Shown: positions 12,166 through 23,076 of the stretch, in pieces
How the letters are laid out: each line of letters begins with the position of its first letter
Numbering within the stretch: position 1 is the stretch's first letter
Origin: Dendrobium chrysotoxum
Taxonomy: Eukaryota; Streptophyta; Magnoliopsida; Asparagales; Orchidaceae
Assembly (NCBI GenBank): GCA_019925795.1
Contig: CM034300.1
Span: 68,799,021 to 68,863,020 of the forward strand
Length of the DNA stretch: 64,000 nucleotides
Direction of reading: 5' to 3'
Notes under the pieces: model-generated
What the model was told of the DNA's origin: nothing
Seen by the model: only the letters and a program-made list of their open reading frames with translations
The model's database searches: none
Translations under genes and position numbers: made by a program

Positions 12166-12480
12166 CTTCAAACTCTGAAGACTTTTCTCGGGCGTCAACC
12201 AAAGAGAAAGACAGACGTAAAGAGAGAGAGAGAGAGAGTATGAAAATGAAATCTTTATTCTGAAGTGGGGGGGGGATGTCTTGTTTCCCCTGGTTAATCG
12301 AATCTGGAAGAAAAGTTACCAATGGGATTTCAGACCTCTGAAACAGAGAAGAAAAAAATATATATATTTATTCAGTATGAGGGAGGGAGGAGACAGTACT
12401 CAGATGGGGAGGTTTGATTGTTAGGTAGTGGGTAAGGTCACCTCCTTCGAGCTCAAGAGTTCTGCACCCATTTATATTAA
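12166..12480 (-). promoter_or_regulatory. Probable promoter and non-coding first exon of ELF4-like gene
   Basis: Read on the minus strand: a TATA-like TAATATAAAT (RC of 12470-12479), a pyrimidine-rich leader containing a (CT)n run (RC of 12221-12239), and a consensus donor tttgaag|gtaagctc at about 12166/12165. CT-rich leaders with a 5'-UTR intron are common in plant genes. Acceptors just upstream of the start codon at 11228 are available near 11254-11262. The transcription start would be around 12440. Inferred from signals only. Confidence 0.5.
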
Positions 12481-12489
12481 GTAGTAGTT

Positions 12490-13165
12490 TGATTTGCTGA
12501 CATAATTTGTTTAATAACATAAAATTTTATGCTTGAACGCAACCGCCTATCATAATGATGGCATAGCCGTCCCAAGAACAAACATCAATGAAAGAGACCA
12601 AGAGCATAAGCATATAATTAGAGAATCTAAATATTTATATAATTTAATTTGAATAATGTTTAAAACCTTTAGCAATGAAGCAAGCCTTGAATTTGTTCAT
12701 ATAACCATTACAGTGACACTTAGTAAAATTCAATTGCCACTGATAATATTTTGAGTAGGATGAGATAGACCCAACTTGTATGTATCATTTGAGCAAGTGC
12801 ATCATATTCATTATGTATTTCCTGACACCACTTTAGATCCTTAAGAGCTTGGGTCATAATGGTTGTGTTGGCTAAGTCGTAGATAGGTTGATTTTTTTTT
12901 TCTTTTTTGCTTGGGTGATCATTTTGTGAGCATTGAGTGGCAGGAAGAATGGATGAATTGAGGTTTATAATGGCGTTTTGCTCTAGGGAAGGTTTTGATG
13001 TGGGTTGGGTGTGACAAGTTAAGATAGATTGAAGAGTGGTGGAAGGGGTCGCACGTGACGGTGGACACAGAGATTACAAGATGAATTTAATTATTAGTTT
13101 TTTAACCAACATATTGGTTGATGGAAGAGTGAAAACTAATAGAATCCATTCAAACATAGTGGTGG
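12490..13165. other. Intergenic DNA upstream of ELF4-like gene
   Basis: No coding frame, RNA gene or transposon end is recognised. This is where distal regulatory sites of the ELF4-like gene would lie; I do not identify specific ones. Confidence 0.3.
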
Positions 13166-13170
13166 GTTGA

Positions 13171-13392
13171 TGTGAAACCCCTTAAGTAAAATAAGATAAA
13201 CTCTTTAATATCAAGGCACCTTTTGATGTAATTATTAAAATTTCATTAAGAAACTCTGCAGTTAAGCATGTTCATCCCGGAGAAATCTTGGCATGAGTGA
13301 CCTCCTAGAATGTTATACCAATAGGACAAAACTGTGTGGCCCTTAGGTCAAAGCAGACAATATCTCAATAGCTAAGAGTTTGGGATGTTATA
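13171..13392 (+). mobile_element. Cassandra (TRIM) solo LTR with 5S rRNA-like core
   Basis: The 222-bp unit runs from TGTGAAACCC to GGGATGTTATA and is flanked by an exact 5-bp duplication GTTGA (13166-13170, 13393-13397). Its middle (about 13252-13315) matches the internal control region of plant 5S rRNA: 'gaaactctgcagttaagca' followed by 'gagtgacctcctagaa'. A 5S domain inside a short LTR is the hallmark of Cassandra, a terminal-repeat retrotransposon in miniature. Only one LTR is present, so it is a solo LTR left by recombination. Confidence 0.85.
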
Positions 13393-13397
13393 GTTGA

Positions 13398-14088
13398 GGA
13401 TGGGGCAAGTAATGATGATGAGTGAAAAATGTACACAACGAATTTGACATAATGGGATACATAGTTTCTAAAAGAGGAGGAATTAAGACATATTTAGGAA
13501 TTTTATGTGATTAAGTATCCCACAAAACCATTATGCTTGGAATAAGAATCAATTTTATAGGTGGAATGTTGTTAATCCCAAGCTTAACACATGCATTCGA
13601 AGGCCAAAAGTACATAATAATGTTCATAAGGAAAGGAAATAATGAGAGTGGCTAGGTGTTGACCTATTTTTTTAAGTACAATTTAGCTTGTCCATGTCCT
13701 TTTTTTTTACTCAACTTGATCATCCTCTTAGAATTTAGGTAGCATGCTACCTAATTATTTTAAATTTTATAAACACACATACTCAATCAGTAATCGTTTC
13801 AGGCACCTTATTATGGATTATGTAGCCCACTGGTAGGTGGACCCTTATGAAATTCCTAAATCAAGTTGAAAAAAAAAATCAACACTCAAATTGATCGTTC
13901 ATTAGAAAGAGAAAGTTAACCAACTTACTTGATCAATCGAACCTAAATCCTAGAATTGACTCAATCTAACCTATACCCTAAGTTAGGTAGTACATTCATG
14001 AAAACTTAATCTAACTTAGCTTAGCTCTAAGAGACCATATATCACCCTTAATCTAATCTAAGTATAATTAAGCATGGTATAAGCCTCA
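13398..14088. other. Intergenic DNA, nothing recognised
   Basis: AT-rich with many taac/ctta words. It continues across the solo LTR at 14094-16148 into 16154-16500. No gene is seen. Confidence 0.35.
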
Positions 14089-14093
14089 CTATA

Positions 14094-14316
14094 TGTGATA
14101 ACCCAAAAATATGTAATATGTTAAAAAAAAGAATTTCTATTCAAATTGAGGCACAGCAGCGATGTACCTTTGAGCGTCAAAGCGCTAGGGTCTAGAGCTC
14201 AGTGATGCTCAGAAGGGCCTCTGCGAAGTTTGAGTCTCTGTTCTATAATAATTTTGGATTCTAAGTGCAGCGTTGCAGTGCTGGGTATGAGCCCAGTGAT
14301 GGTAGGACACTAACAA

Positions 14317-14382
<66 letters not shown>

Positions 14383-16148
14383 CACTACCGTCCTCCCCTC
14401 ACCCAATGCTGGCTTGCCTAAGAAGGAGACAGGAGAGGGGAAGGAAAAAGAGGAGAAAGAGAAAGATTAACTTGATTTTCACCGCTTGATCGCTTCACTA
14501 CTTTTATAAAAATTATTCCAATCAAGGTAAGTGACTCTAACCTATCTATATTTTCAAATATTTTGATTTTGACAGTTGGATTATTCCCAAAGTTAATTTT
14601 ATTGCATTTTTTCCAATTTTCTTCTAAGATGAAATGAAACATTAAACAAAAGGATTTGCAAATAAAAGAGCTAATGCCACGACCAGTCCATAAATTGGTA
14701 AAGCTTCCTATTGAACTTCAACCGCGTAACGTTTTATATGTTACTGCATTAAAAATTTTTGGCATTTTGACTAATAATATTTCTAATTCACCTATAGAAC
14801 GAAAGATATTGGATTTTGTATAAATTTTCTTAAATAGAAATTTATAGTTTATTATAAGCATATTGTTGAAATATGCATTGGGAGTGAATACTGGTGTGTG
14901 GTTGAGTAATAGGTGGTCTCTATTGTTGCTATAATAGTGTGAAAATAATGTGTGTGAGAACAAGTCAGGACTTATTATTCACTGACATTGGTTGGAAACT
15001 GACTGACCTGTACAGGATGGTGAGCCAAAATGCTTTATTTTAAATACTGAGGTTTAGTATTATCCTCTACAGATTCACATGATTCACTAATTACGAATTA
15101 TAAAGAGATGATTACTATGCTGATGGATAGAGAGTGACAACTCTGTTTACTAAACTAATAATTATTTATTATTGATATTGATACTAATACTAAAAAAATA
15201 CCACTTTAACCAACTTTTACTTATTTAGTGTAATTACTGAAATGCATGCTACTGAATCACTGTTACTATAAGTTCTTATTATTAATATACTGATGTACTG
15301 TTGTCACTACTGTTACTGTTATTATTATTGCACGACTTTATTGTTCCTACACCGATTTATTATCACTATATGAATTTACTGTTATTGTTATTGTACTGCT
15401 CTACTGTTACTCTCATCAACAATACTATTATTGAATTATTGATTATGATACTATTACTGGTTACTAATCCATTATCACCAATTATGGGATATATTGACCT
15501 TATGATTATGGTTTCAACGGTCTTCATCGAGGCTTTGGTTATACTAATTTATATGATTGCCTTACTGCTTAAATAGTACTTCTACGATGATAATTTTAAT
15601 CGCAATGATTGACTTGTTCCCATACCTTACTACTTTATTAGCCTTTGTACCGTAATGTTTTATTGTCTATAGACTTTACTACTACTACATGTAAGTTTTA
15701 CTATTTATGCTTGATTCATGATCATTAATTATCACTTCTATGAATTGACTGATGACATGCATATTATTTCTTTATCATATTTTAAATTCAGTTGTAGGAT
15801 TTAGTAACCTGCTAGGCTATTGAGCTCATTGTATATTGTTTAAATAATTTCATGTCAGGGCAAAGGATTTGGAGGTACAGATTGATCAGGATTCCTCATG
15901 TTCAATTTCTTCTATTTTGTTATTCTTTTGTACTCATGATTTAGATAGACATTATATGATTATATATATAATTCTTGAATAGTGTATATGATTTTTTATG
16001 TAATGAATACAAATGTATATTGATGTTTTGACCACTAGTGATATTTATGCTAATATTTTTATTGATAAAAAGGAATAGATGGCTCTGGTGGTTATTAATT
16101 AAAAGATAAAAATAATAATTTTTTTAAGTTAAATTTTGGGACGTTACG
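14094..16148. mobile_element. Solo LTR, ~2.06 kb, probable Ty3-gypsy type
   Basis: The unit starts TGTGATAACCCAAAAATA and ends AAATTTTGGGACGTTACG, and these ends are near-inverted copies of each other. The flanks carry an exact 5-bp duplication CTATA (14089-14093, 16149-16153). The start/end pair resembles the TGTAACGCCCC...GGGGCGTTACA style of plant gypsy LTRs. Parts recur, diverged, at 56800-57400 (for example 'gacctgtacaagatggtg' against 'gacctgtacaggatggtg'). The interior has a long TA run and a stretch rich in TACTATTAT words at about 15150-15560. No coding function. Confidence 0.7.
14320..14379. repeat. (TA)n microsatellite
   Basis: Sixty bases of pure TA dinucleotide inside the solo LTR. 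Confidence 0.95.
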
Positions 16149-16539
16149 CTATATTAATCAAATAAAAAATGAAGTTATTTTAGGTTAGCTTATGTCTAAC
16201 TTAAGAATTGAACCTTAAACTTAAGCCTCATTGGACTTAACTTGCCCATAAAATTCCAAAAAAAAACTTGAGCCATTTTAACTATCCTTGACCTTACTCC
16301 TTCATGGACTCAATTGGCAAATAAAAGCCTAATTATCCCAATTAAACTGTCTAATGAATTCATATAAACTTCTTAGACTTCTCATGATCATCCAAACAAC
16401 TCAATCATATGGTTGTACATGATTTTGACTAGCTTGACCCTATGGATCCATGAATTCTTCAATTATGTCATGTGTTTTCCATCAATCATGTAAAGAGAAA
16501 ATAATGCTCGCAGACACCAATCTTTAGGAAAATGATTGT

Positions 16540-17060
16540 AATGTAGGTTTTGCTTGAGAAGATTATAATGCAGGGTATAGGTCTTACTAAAGGTGATTAT
16601 AGTATTCCTTATTCAAGATGGCTATGGTGAAGCTCTTTCAAAAGAGGGTGATAACACACAAGTAAATATTATAACATAGGTCTTGATGTGGTGGTTGATC
16701 TAATGCAAACGAGGTTATGTCACAGGTTTCGAAGTAATGATAATTATTACATATACAAAATTGTCATGCATGTCTTATAGGAGATACTTTTGGTGCAATC
16801 AAAGATTATAAGATAAGGGCTAATGCAGTAATAACTATTAGACAAGCTGATATTATAATTTAAGTCTTATTACAAGGATAATTATGACATAAACAAATGT
16901 TGTGATTGGTCTAAATGTGACAACAATTAAGCCACAAATAAATATTGGTCCATAGGTCTTCATATAATAATGATTGCAAAGTTATGATGCAAATCTTTTT
17001 GCAAAGATGCTTGCAAATTAACCAAAGGTCATAGGCTATCTCTTGGTGCATTGATAAAAG
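16540..17060. repeat. Degenerate ~40-bp tandem repeat
   Basis: Variants of 'ggtcttactaaaggtgattata', 'gattataatgca' and 'taatgcaa' recur irregularly about a dozen times. The period is not clean. No coding frame is seen here or in 17060-17930. Confidence 0.4.
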
Positions 17061-17929
17061 TGACATAAATAAAGGTCATTTTTCTCTAGCTTATGATTTA
17101 TTTGATGCAATCAAATTATTATGCAATTCTTTATGCTTCGATTATATCTTATAAGAAGTCTGAGAGAATTAGGGTGATCATTCAAACTTGAAAAATCTCT
17201 CACATTGAATTAAATGAGAGACTATTTATACTTTTCAAAAAGGAAATTCTACTTCTTTCATAAAATATTTCTCATAGTTATTAACAATGGTTGATTCATC
17301 CTCCCAACAAAGTGTGATTCGACAATGCTTTCATTAGACTAATCTAGTTGACCTTCTTGAACTAGGGTAACATGAGCAGCTAATAGTGGTGGTGCACTTG
17401 AAATTGCCACCAATCATTTCTCTGATTATTGATAAAACTATTTGACATCATAAACCTCGATGTTATGAGTGCACCATTGGGATCAAATTGAAGTTTTAAT
17501 GGTAAGATTAGTGAAAATAATTTAAAAAAGATACATCTACTTCGCTTTGGGGTCATCATATAACAATGAAAAAAAAATATCTTCATTTTTATATAGATAT
17601 GTCCTATTCAAGAAAAATAGTTAATGATTTAAAAGTCTATAAATGTCAAAATGACTCCAGAAAATCTTTTTTTTTTTGGCAATTTATAAAATAATAACCA
17701 TGCATTGGAATGATCAGAGGCCAATAACATAGAGCTTACCAAGTCAAATTTGGGGAGACTAATGAGATAGCCACATGGCAACTTCTAGCAACAACAAACC
17801 TCTGTCATTATTGATCTCCTCTAACTAAAAAAACATAATTGAGGAAGGTGATGAAACAAACTCAATCGAACTAGATCAATTTTCCTTTGAATCAATCAAT
17901 TCTACTAATTGGAAGACCAAAGGGCTCAT

Positions 17930-18058
17930 CCATTTTAGTATGTGCGGAACCATCACGGTGTGCTAAATCTTGTCGCAATGTCTTCTCATTATTTAAGTTT
18001 GTCTGAATGCGGGACCCTTGCCTTGATAAGCAAGGCCTCAACCAACTAGCCATCATAC
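17930..18058 (-). mobile_element. Possible tRNA-derived SINE
   Basis: On the minus strand a pol III A-box-like TGGCTAGTTGG (RC of 18042-18052) is followed by a tRNA-like 'aggccttgcttatcaaggc' hairpin and a degenerate B-box-like GGGTCCCGCATTC (RC of 18005-18017). Spacing fits a tRNA-related head. The body and 3' tail are not clear, so the boundaries are rough. Confidence 0.35.
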
Positions 18059-18059
18059 T

Positions 18060-19240
18060 ATGCTTGATTTGTTTGATATCTAAAATATCATAATTAAGAA
18101 AAGTTGAACATCAATTTCATTCTTATGAGTTATATTGAGATACATACTATATGATAAAATTTATGATAGACCAAATAAGAATTTTTAAGATCTCAACAAT
18201 ACCCAAATTATCTTGTCTACTTCTATTCTATTATTTCCTTTTGGATGTAGACTTTAATTAGTTTATCTTTGACCTACCCATACTACAATGATGTTGTCCA
18301 TCTGACTCCTGACTATTTGGTGGTTCATCAGCTTCTCATATAATAAATCCTGAATTAAATTTAATTAATATAATCCATAAGAAGGATTCAATTGATCAAT
18401 ATGATAATCAATAAGCAATATTAAATCTGACATTTTCTACTTTAGCATGTAGAGACTGATCATTATTGGCTGCTTGTAAACAAGCAAAGTATTTGAAGAG
18501 TTGGTAATTTTATTTTCATTTATTTAAAAAATTTCAATCTATTTGAGAATATCAATTTATTTTACAATTTCCTTTAATGTTAAAATAATTACTTCAGAAC
18601 ATCATCATGCAAAAGTATCAAGATGACTTTAAAATCCTACCACTGGTCTAAAAAATTAGGTTGCAGACAAATTCCGTCATTTTTTAACCACGTGGCAAGA
18701 TTTAAAGATCACCCTGATGTACTTTGCATCAGGATGTCCTGACGTAAATTATTGTTAATCCAGAAGCGAAACTCGTTATTCATTAGAAAAATTATAAGTA
18801 GGTCATTTTTCAAATTTGTAGGAAAGTATATTGAAACCTATCACCTTTAGCAATGACTTAGACAAACCCAGATCCCATGGTCTTATCTTCTATGAGGTGA
18901 ACATTTCCAGCCAAGTTTCTTGAAGATTGGTAATTATGTGGTGTCTTTTCTGTATAACAGGTACAAAGTTTGAAGTTTGATGTTGTCAATAAGAAGTATT
19001 TTGATTATTTCTATCACTTGATTGTAATTTGGTTGCTTGTATCCATTTGGTTGATTGAAATTATAAAATAAAAATATTTGTTCAATCCATAATTTGATTG
19101 AATATATTTATGCATTAGTATTGATTTTAAATTGCACAAATCTCCTCAAAAAAAAAAAATTTTTACATTTGAAATGAGTCACAATAAAACATTATTTTTT
19201 AAAATATGTTTTCTATCTGTGAATAATCAAATGAAGCCTT
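18060..19240. other. Intergenic DNA, nothing recognised
   Basis: No gene or identifiable element end. A short imperfect inverted repeat lies around 18706-18745 (gatgtactttgcatcaggat). Confidence 0.35.
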
Positions 19241-19242
19241 AG

Positions 19243-19246
<4 letters not shown>

Positions 19247-19289
<43 letters not shown>
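19247..19289. repeat. (TC)n microsatellite
   Basis: Forty-three bases of pure TC dinucleotide. Confidence 0.95.
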
Positions 19290-19290
<1 letters not shown>

Positions 19291-19783
19291 GCTACACTTT
19301 TGTTTTAGTACAAGACTAAACAACTACTTTATTGTTACGTCCTCGCTACTTTGTAGAACTCTTGTGGAGATAAATTGAATTTTGCAAACAGATCTATTGA
19401 TGTGGGAGTTGTTAGCAACTTGTACTCGGACTTTTTCAAAAAGAATATTTTTATAATATCCGCAACAACTTTTAAAAAAACTATTTTCCTCACAATAGCG
19501 TCCCAATCATCTTTATAAAAAGATGCAACGACGTCAAACAAATCTTAAATATTCCTATTCATTTAATCTGTGTCTAATCCATATGTTACTAGCTAGAGAA
19601 TTTGTCCAAATAAGTCTTTAATCTTTTCTAAGCATCACTAATATATATCCAATTACCAAGTTTGCCACACCTCTACATAAAAAAAATTACACTGAATGCC
19701 ATCAATCACAAGAAATTCATTTAAGTCGCACTAGAATCATAGATATCTTTGTCTTATGAAAAATCAAATATCAAATCATTTAA

Positions 19784-19882
19784 GGCTTCGTATGGGACAG
19801 TTTTTTCACTGCTTCTTAAAGCAGCTTTTTGTACTAAAAAGTTATTTTTAGAAGCAATACAAAAGCTATCTCAAACGAAGCC
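19784..19882. mobile_element. Tourist-like foldback MITE, copy A
   Basis: The 99-bp unit begins GGCTTCGTATGGGACAG and ends TCTCAAACGAAGCC; the two halves fold into one hairpin. The flanks are TAA (left) and TAG (right), consistent with a decayed TAA target duplication as made by PIF/Harbinger elements. It shares sequence with copies B-E in this window. Confidence 0.7.
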
Positions 19883-20236
19883 TAGAAGTCCAAAAATTCA
19901 CAAGCATTAAGTGCAAATTGAATACTCAATATAATATGAACTATAACATTAATTAAATGTTCATAATCTGGCTACATCAAATAAAGTGAAAACATTATAG
20001 ATTTTCCAAACATGAAGAAGAGAAGAAAAAGAAAACTAATTTTTTTCTCAGTATATATATATATATATCTTATTTTTGTGTGAGGATATTACATGCTCAG
20101 ACATCTTGATTGTATGATGCCCACAAGAAAAATATAGCCTCTTTCATTATTGTTTTTTGAGGCATTAATAGAACATAAAACATCAAAGGTATCAATGGAT
20201 TATACCTCCACAAAATTCCTCCAAAAATTCAAAATT

Positions 20237-20490
20237 TTAGCCATTACTACAAATTTGTTCCATCGATGATCCATTGATTTTTGCCAATGATGCTGCTCGC
20301 AAATATATTTTGGCATCTGATTCACTTGCTCTGTCATTTAATATATTTGATAGAAAGGTTCGCTGAATGAATAGCACATGCAGGTGTATGGCTTGGCTGT
20401 TTTGAGGAACCTTCTTGCTGCTCACCTACTGCGCGCACCTCAGTTTGTACATTCCTCCTTTGGATTTTGTAGCTCCTCGATCGAATCAGC
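20237..20490 (-). other. Weak coding-like remnant, unidentified
   Basis: A 62-codon minus-strand frame (20237-20425) encodes a hydrophilic peptide with ASESDAKIYLRAASLAKING. Just upstream on the same strand another frame starts MAADSIEELQNPKEE and stops. They could be an exon and a disrupted start of a gene fragment. No family recognised; it may be chance. Confidence 0.2.
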
Positions 20491-20562
20491 TGCCATTAAA
20501 GCATAAGTCATAGGGCATATATGAAGGAAGGATGACAGGACATATTGTAGTGGACCTTAGAG

Positions 20563-20969
20563 CAGGGGTGTATATGAGTCAAGCCGATCTCGAGCCGCTT
20601 TGGCTTGACTCTATGAGCTCAACTCGGTTCAAAAGACCATTTATTCGTTATAAAAGAAAGATCATTCTTATTTAAATATTTATTATAATAATATGATAAA
20701 AAAAGAAATTCAATGAAAATAATTCTAAATCACCAAAAATAAGGAAAAGAGATAATTTTTAACAACTTCATAATAATTTTTTTGAATTTTTATATATTTT
20801 AAGTGTATTTTATATTAACATTTCTTTAAAAAGTTGACTCAAGAGTTGACGAGTCGAGTTGGGGCTAGTTCAAGCCTAGCTTGTTAGCTCATCGCGTTCA
20901 ACTCACAAACTATTTATTGAGTTGAATCCAAGCCGCTTCATGAGTTGGCATGACTCAATTTTACCCCAA
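20563..20969. mobile_element. hAT-type MITE, degenerate
   Basis: The left end CAGGGGTGTATATGAG and the right end CTCAATTTTACCCC are rough inverted copies, in the style of abundant plant hAT MITEs. The subterminal DNA is rich in GAGCC, GAGTTGA and CTCAACTC words in both orientations. No clear 8-bp target duplication remains. Confidence 0.5.
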
Positions 20970-21366
20970 CCTACTCTAAAGTGTTTAAAGATCAATTGTG
21001 AATAATACTCCCCACATCTATAGGCACATTGCACAAATAGTTACTTGGGAGAAGCTTTGTAACGACTTATCTTAAATGTTCAACCAAGAGGAAAGGAAGC
21101 TAATGACATTGTTATCAAAAGCTTCCTATTATGTACAAAGTATAACTAAGAATGAAATGATATTCTCAAAATCCAAGTTCCTAGCAATGTACTTGGAATG
21201 ATCATTATTATAAATGTTAGGAAGTTAACAAAATAGTTGATGGTCGTCTGATCAAATGGAACCCATTTTCTTCTAATAACTGCTTTCAATTCCTAGTGTA
21301 AGCAATAGAAACCATTATAGCTTGTGATTGTTTTGTGAATTCATCACAATTTATGTAGGGGATTAC

Positions 21367-21587
21367 TGTGAAACCCTTTAAGTAAGAAAAAGCTAACTCT
21401 TAAACATTGAGGTGACTTTTGGTGTAATTGTTGAAATTTCTGTAAGAAACTCCGCAGTTAAGCGTGCTCATCCCAGAGCAATTCTGGGATGGGTGACCTA
21501 CTGGAATGTTACACCAACATGACAAAACTGTGAGGCTCTTAGGCCAAAACGAATAATATCTTGATAGTTAAGAGTTTGACTGTTACA
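21367..21587 (+). mobile_element. Cassandra solo LTR, second copy
   Basis: A 221-bp copy of the 13171-13392 element, from TGTGAAACCC to GACTGTTACA. Its 5S core is better preserved: 'aactccgcagttaagcgtgc', then 'gggatgggtgacct'. The flanks are ATTAC and GTTAC, a target duplication with one mismatch. This copy keeps the TG...CA ends. Confidence 0.85.
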
Positions 21588-21754
21588 GTTACCGAGGCAA
21601 TACTTCCTTCTGGGTTAAGGAATCTTCTTTATTGAACACAATTGGGATGAACTACCAAACAATTTGCAAGAATCAAATGACTGTGAAGAGGACGAAGAGT
21701 ATCTGTCATTTGGTGCCATAAAAGTTTAGATTCTCAATGCTCAAACTAACTTAA

Positions 21755-21874
21755 GGTTTCGTTTGGGACGGCTTTCTTATTGCTTCTTAAAGTAGCTTTC
21801 TAGCTTAAAAATTAAAAATTTTATAATAAAAAGCTCCTTTAAGAAGCAGTAAAAAAGTTGTCCCAAACGAAACA
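21755..21874. mobile_element. Tourist-like foldback MITE, copy B
   Basis: A 120-bp hairpin from GGTTTCGTTTGGGACGG to GTCCCAAACGAAACA, flanked on both sides by TAA. The arms pair almost throughout; the A/T-rich centre is the loop. Confidence 0.75.
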
Positions 21875-22826
21875 TAAATCAATTAACTTTTCCCCAAAGC
21901 TTGATTTTAAAATAGTACAACGTCCACTTTTCACTTCTCAACAACCAACGCTTGAAAAATGACCCAATTAGACGAGCAAATTACTGTTCTACATTTGTAT
22001 CGCTCTTTAAGGCATTGGAACAAACACCATGCATGCACAATGAAGGTTCTGTATATTCAAGATGCAACCTTCCACTTTGACAAAACCAAACTATAAAGAC
22101 CTTTCAGATTCACGATGAGTTTAACATAAAAACTTCAAAAAAAAATGAGAGAATTACTTACTTTCCATTGCTTGTAGAAGAACAAAGATAAGTTTTTGAA
22201 CTTTCTGAGTTTATACGTTGAAATTTTTTAGATCACGAAAGGACAAGACAGATTAGAGACGAAGGTAAAAGGTATGAAGAACAAGCGAAAGCAAACTACA
22301 CATGAGTCCTCATATTTTGATTTCCATCACGCGGCCCCTAGGCCTCGCTCCTTCAGGTAACACATCTGTAACAGACGAAAATGGTACCAAGATGCCTTAA
22401 TCATGGCAGATAAGCATCATTAATTCAAGAAAATGATCTGGAGAAGGCTACGTCACTGTCAGACTCCTAAATGCCATTGTGCAGTGCGAAGGAGCTTGGC
22501 CTTCGATCTTCATGACTAAAGCAGCATGATTTATGTGCCTAAGTTCTGATCCTAAGTGATTATGTTACAGAAGATATTGCTAGACCATCTTTATTGAATA
22601 TATCACCAATTCCTTGTTCTATCCTAGAGAGAGAAGGAAATAGTTGAAGGCGAATGATATCATATGAATACCATTTACTTGGAAGTATCATAAATATCAA
22701 GAAAATGTGTAATGTAATCATTTGAATCTTCACTAGCTAAGCCACATTACTACATCATTGATTGCATCATCAATAAGATCATGGGTTTCATCTCAGAGTT
22801 TTTCTACATAGACGGCTTCTTAATAA

Positions 22827-22950
22827 GAGTTAGCATGACTTTTTTATTACTTTCTAAAATAGCTTTTTAATATAAAAATTTTTTGAATTAAAAATTTTTG
22901 TACTAAAAACAGCTTTAAAAAATAGTAAGAAAACTATCTCAAACGAAATC
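22827..22950. mobile_element. Tourist-like foldback MITE, copy C
   Basis: A more diverged copy with a left end GAGTTAGCATGAC and a right end TCTCAAACGAAATC. TAA flanks it at 22824-22826 and 22951-22953. The right TAA also serves as the left flank of copy D, so the two elements abut. Confidence 0.65.
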
Positions 22951-22953
22951 TAA

Positions 22954-23073
22954 GGCTTCGTTTGGGATGGTTTTCTTGCTGCTTCATAAAGCAACTTTTT
23001 AGTACAAAAATTTTAATATTTGTACTAAAAAGCTGCTTTAAGAAGCAATAAAAAAGTCGCCCCAAACGAAACC
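22954..23073. mobile_element. Tourist-like foldback MITE, copy D
   Basis: A 120-bp hairpin from GGCTTCGTTTGGGATGG to GCCCCAAACGAAACC, with TAA on both sides (22951-22953, 23074-23076). It is the best-preserved copy in this window. Confidence 0.8.
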
Positions 23074-23076
23074 TAA

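Noticed and set aside
13252..13315. 5S rRNA gene
   Set aside because: Only the internal control region matches, inside a short LTR with target duplications, and the same flanks recur in two other copies. It is a Cassandra LTR, not a 5S gene. The same holds at 21447-21515 and at 56520-56600.
14265..14489. Protein with an alternating Ile-Tyr run
   Set aside because: It is translation of the TA microsatellite in a solo LTR.
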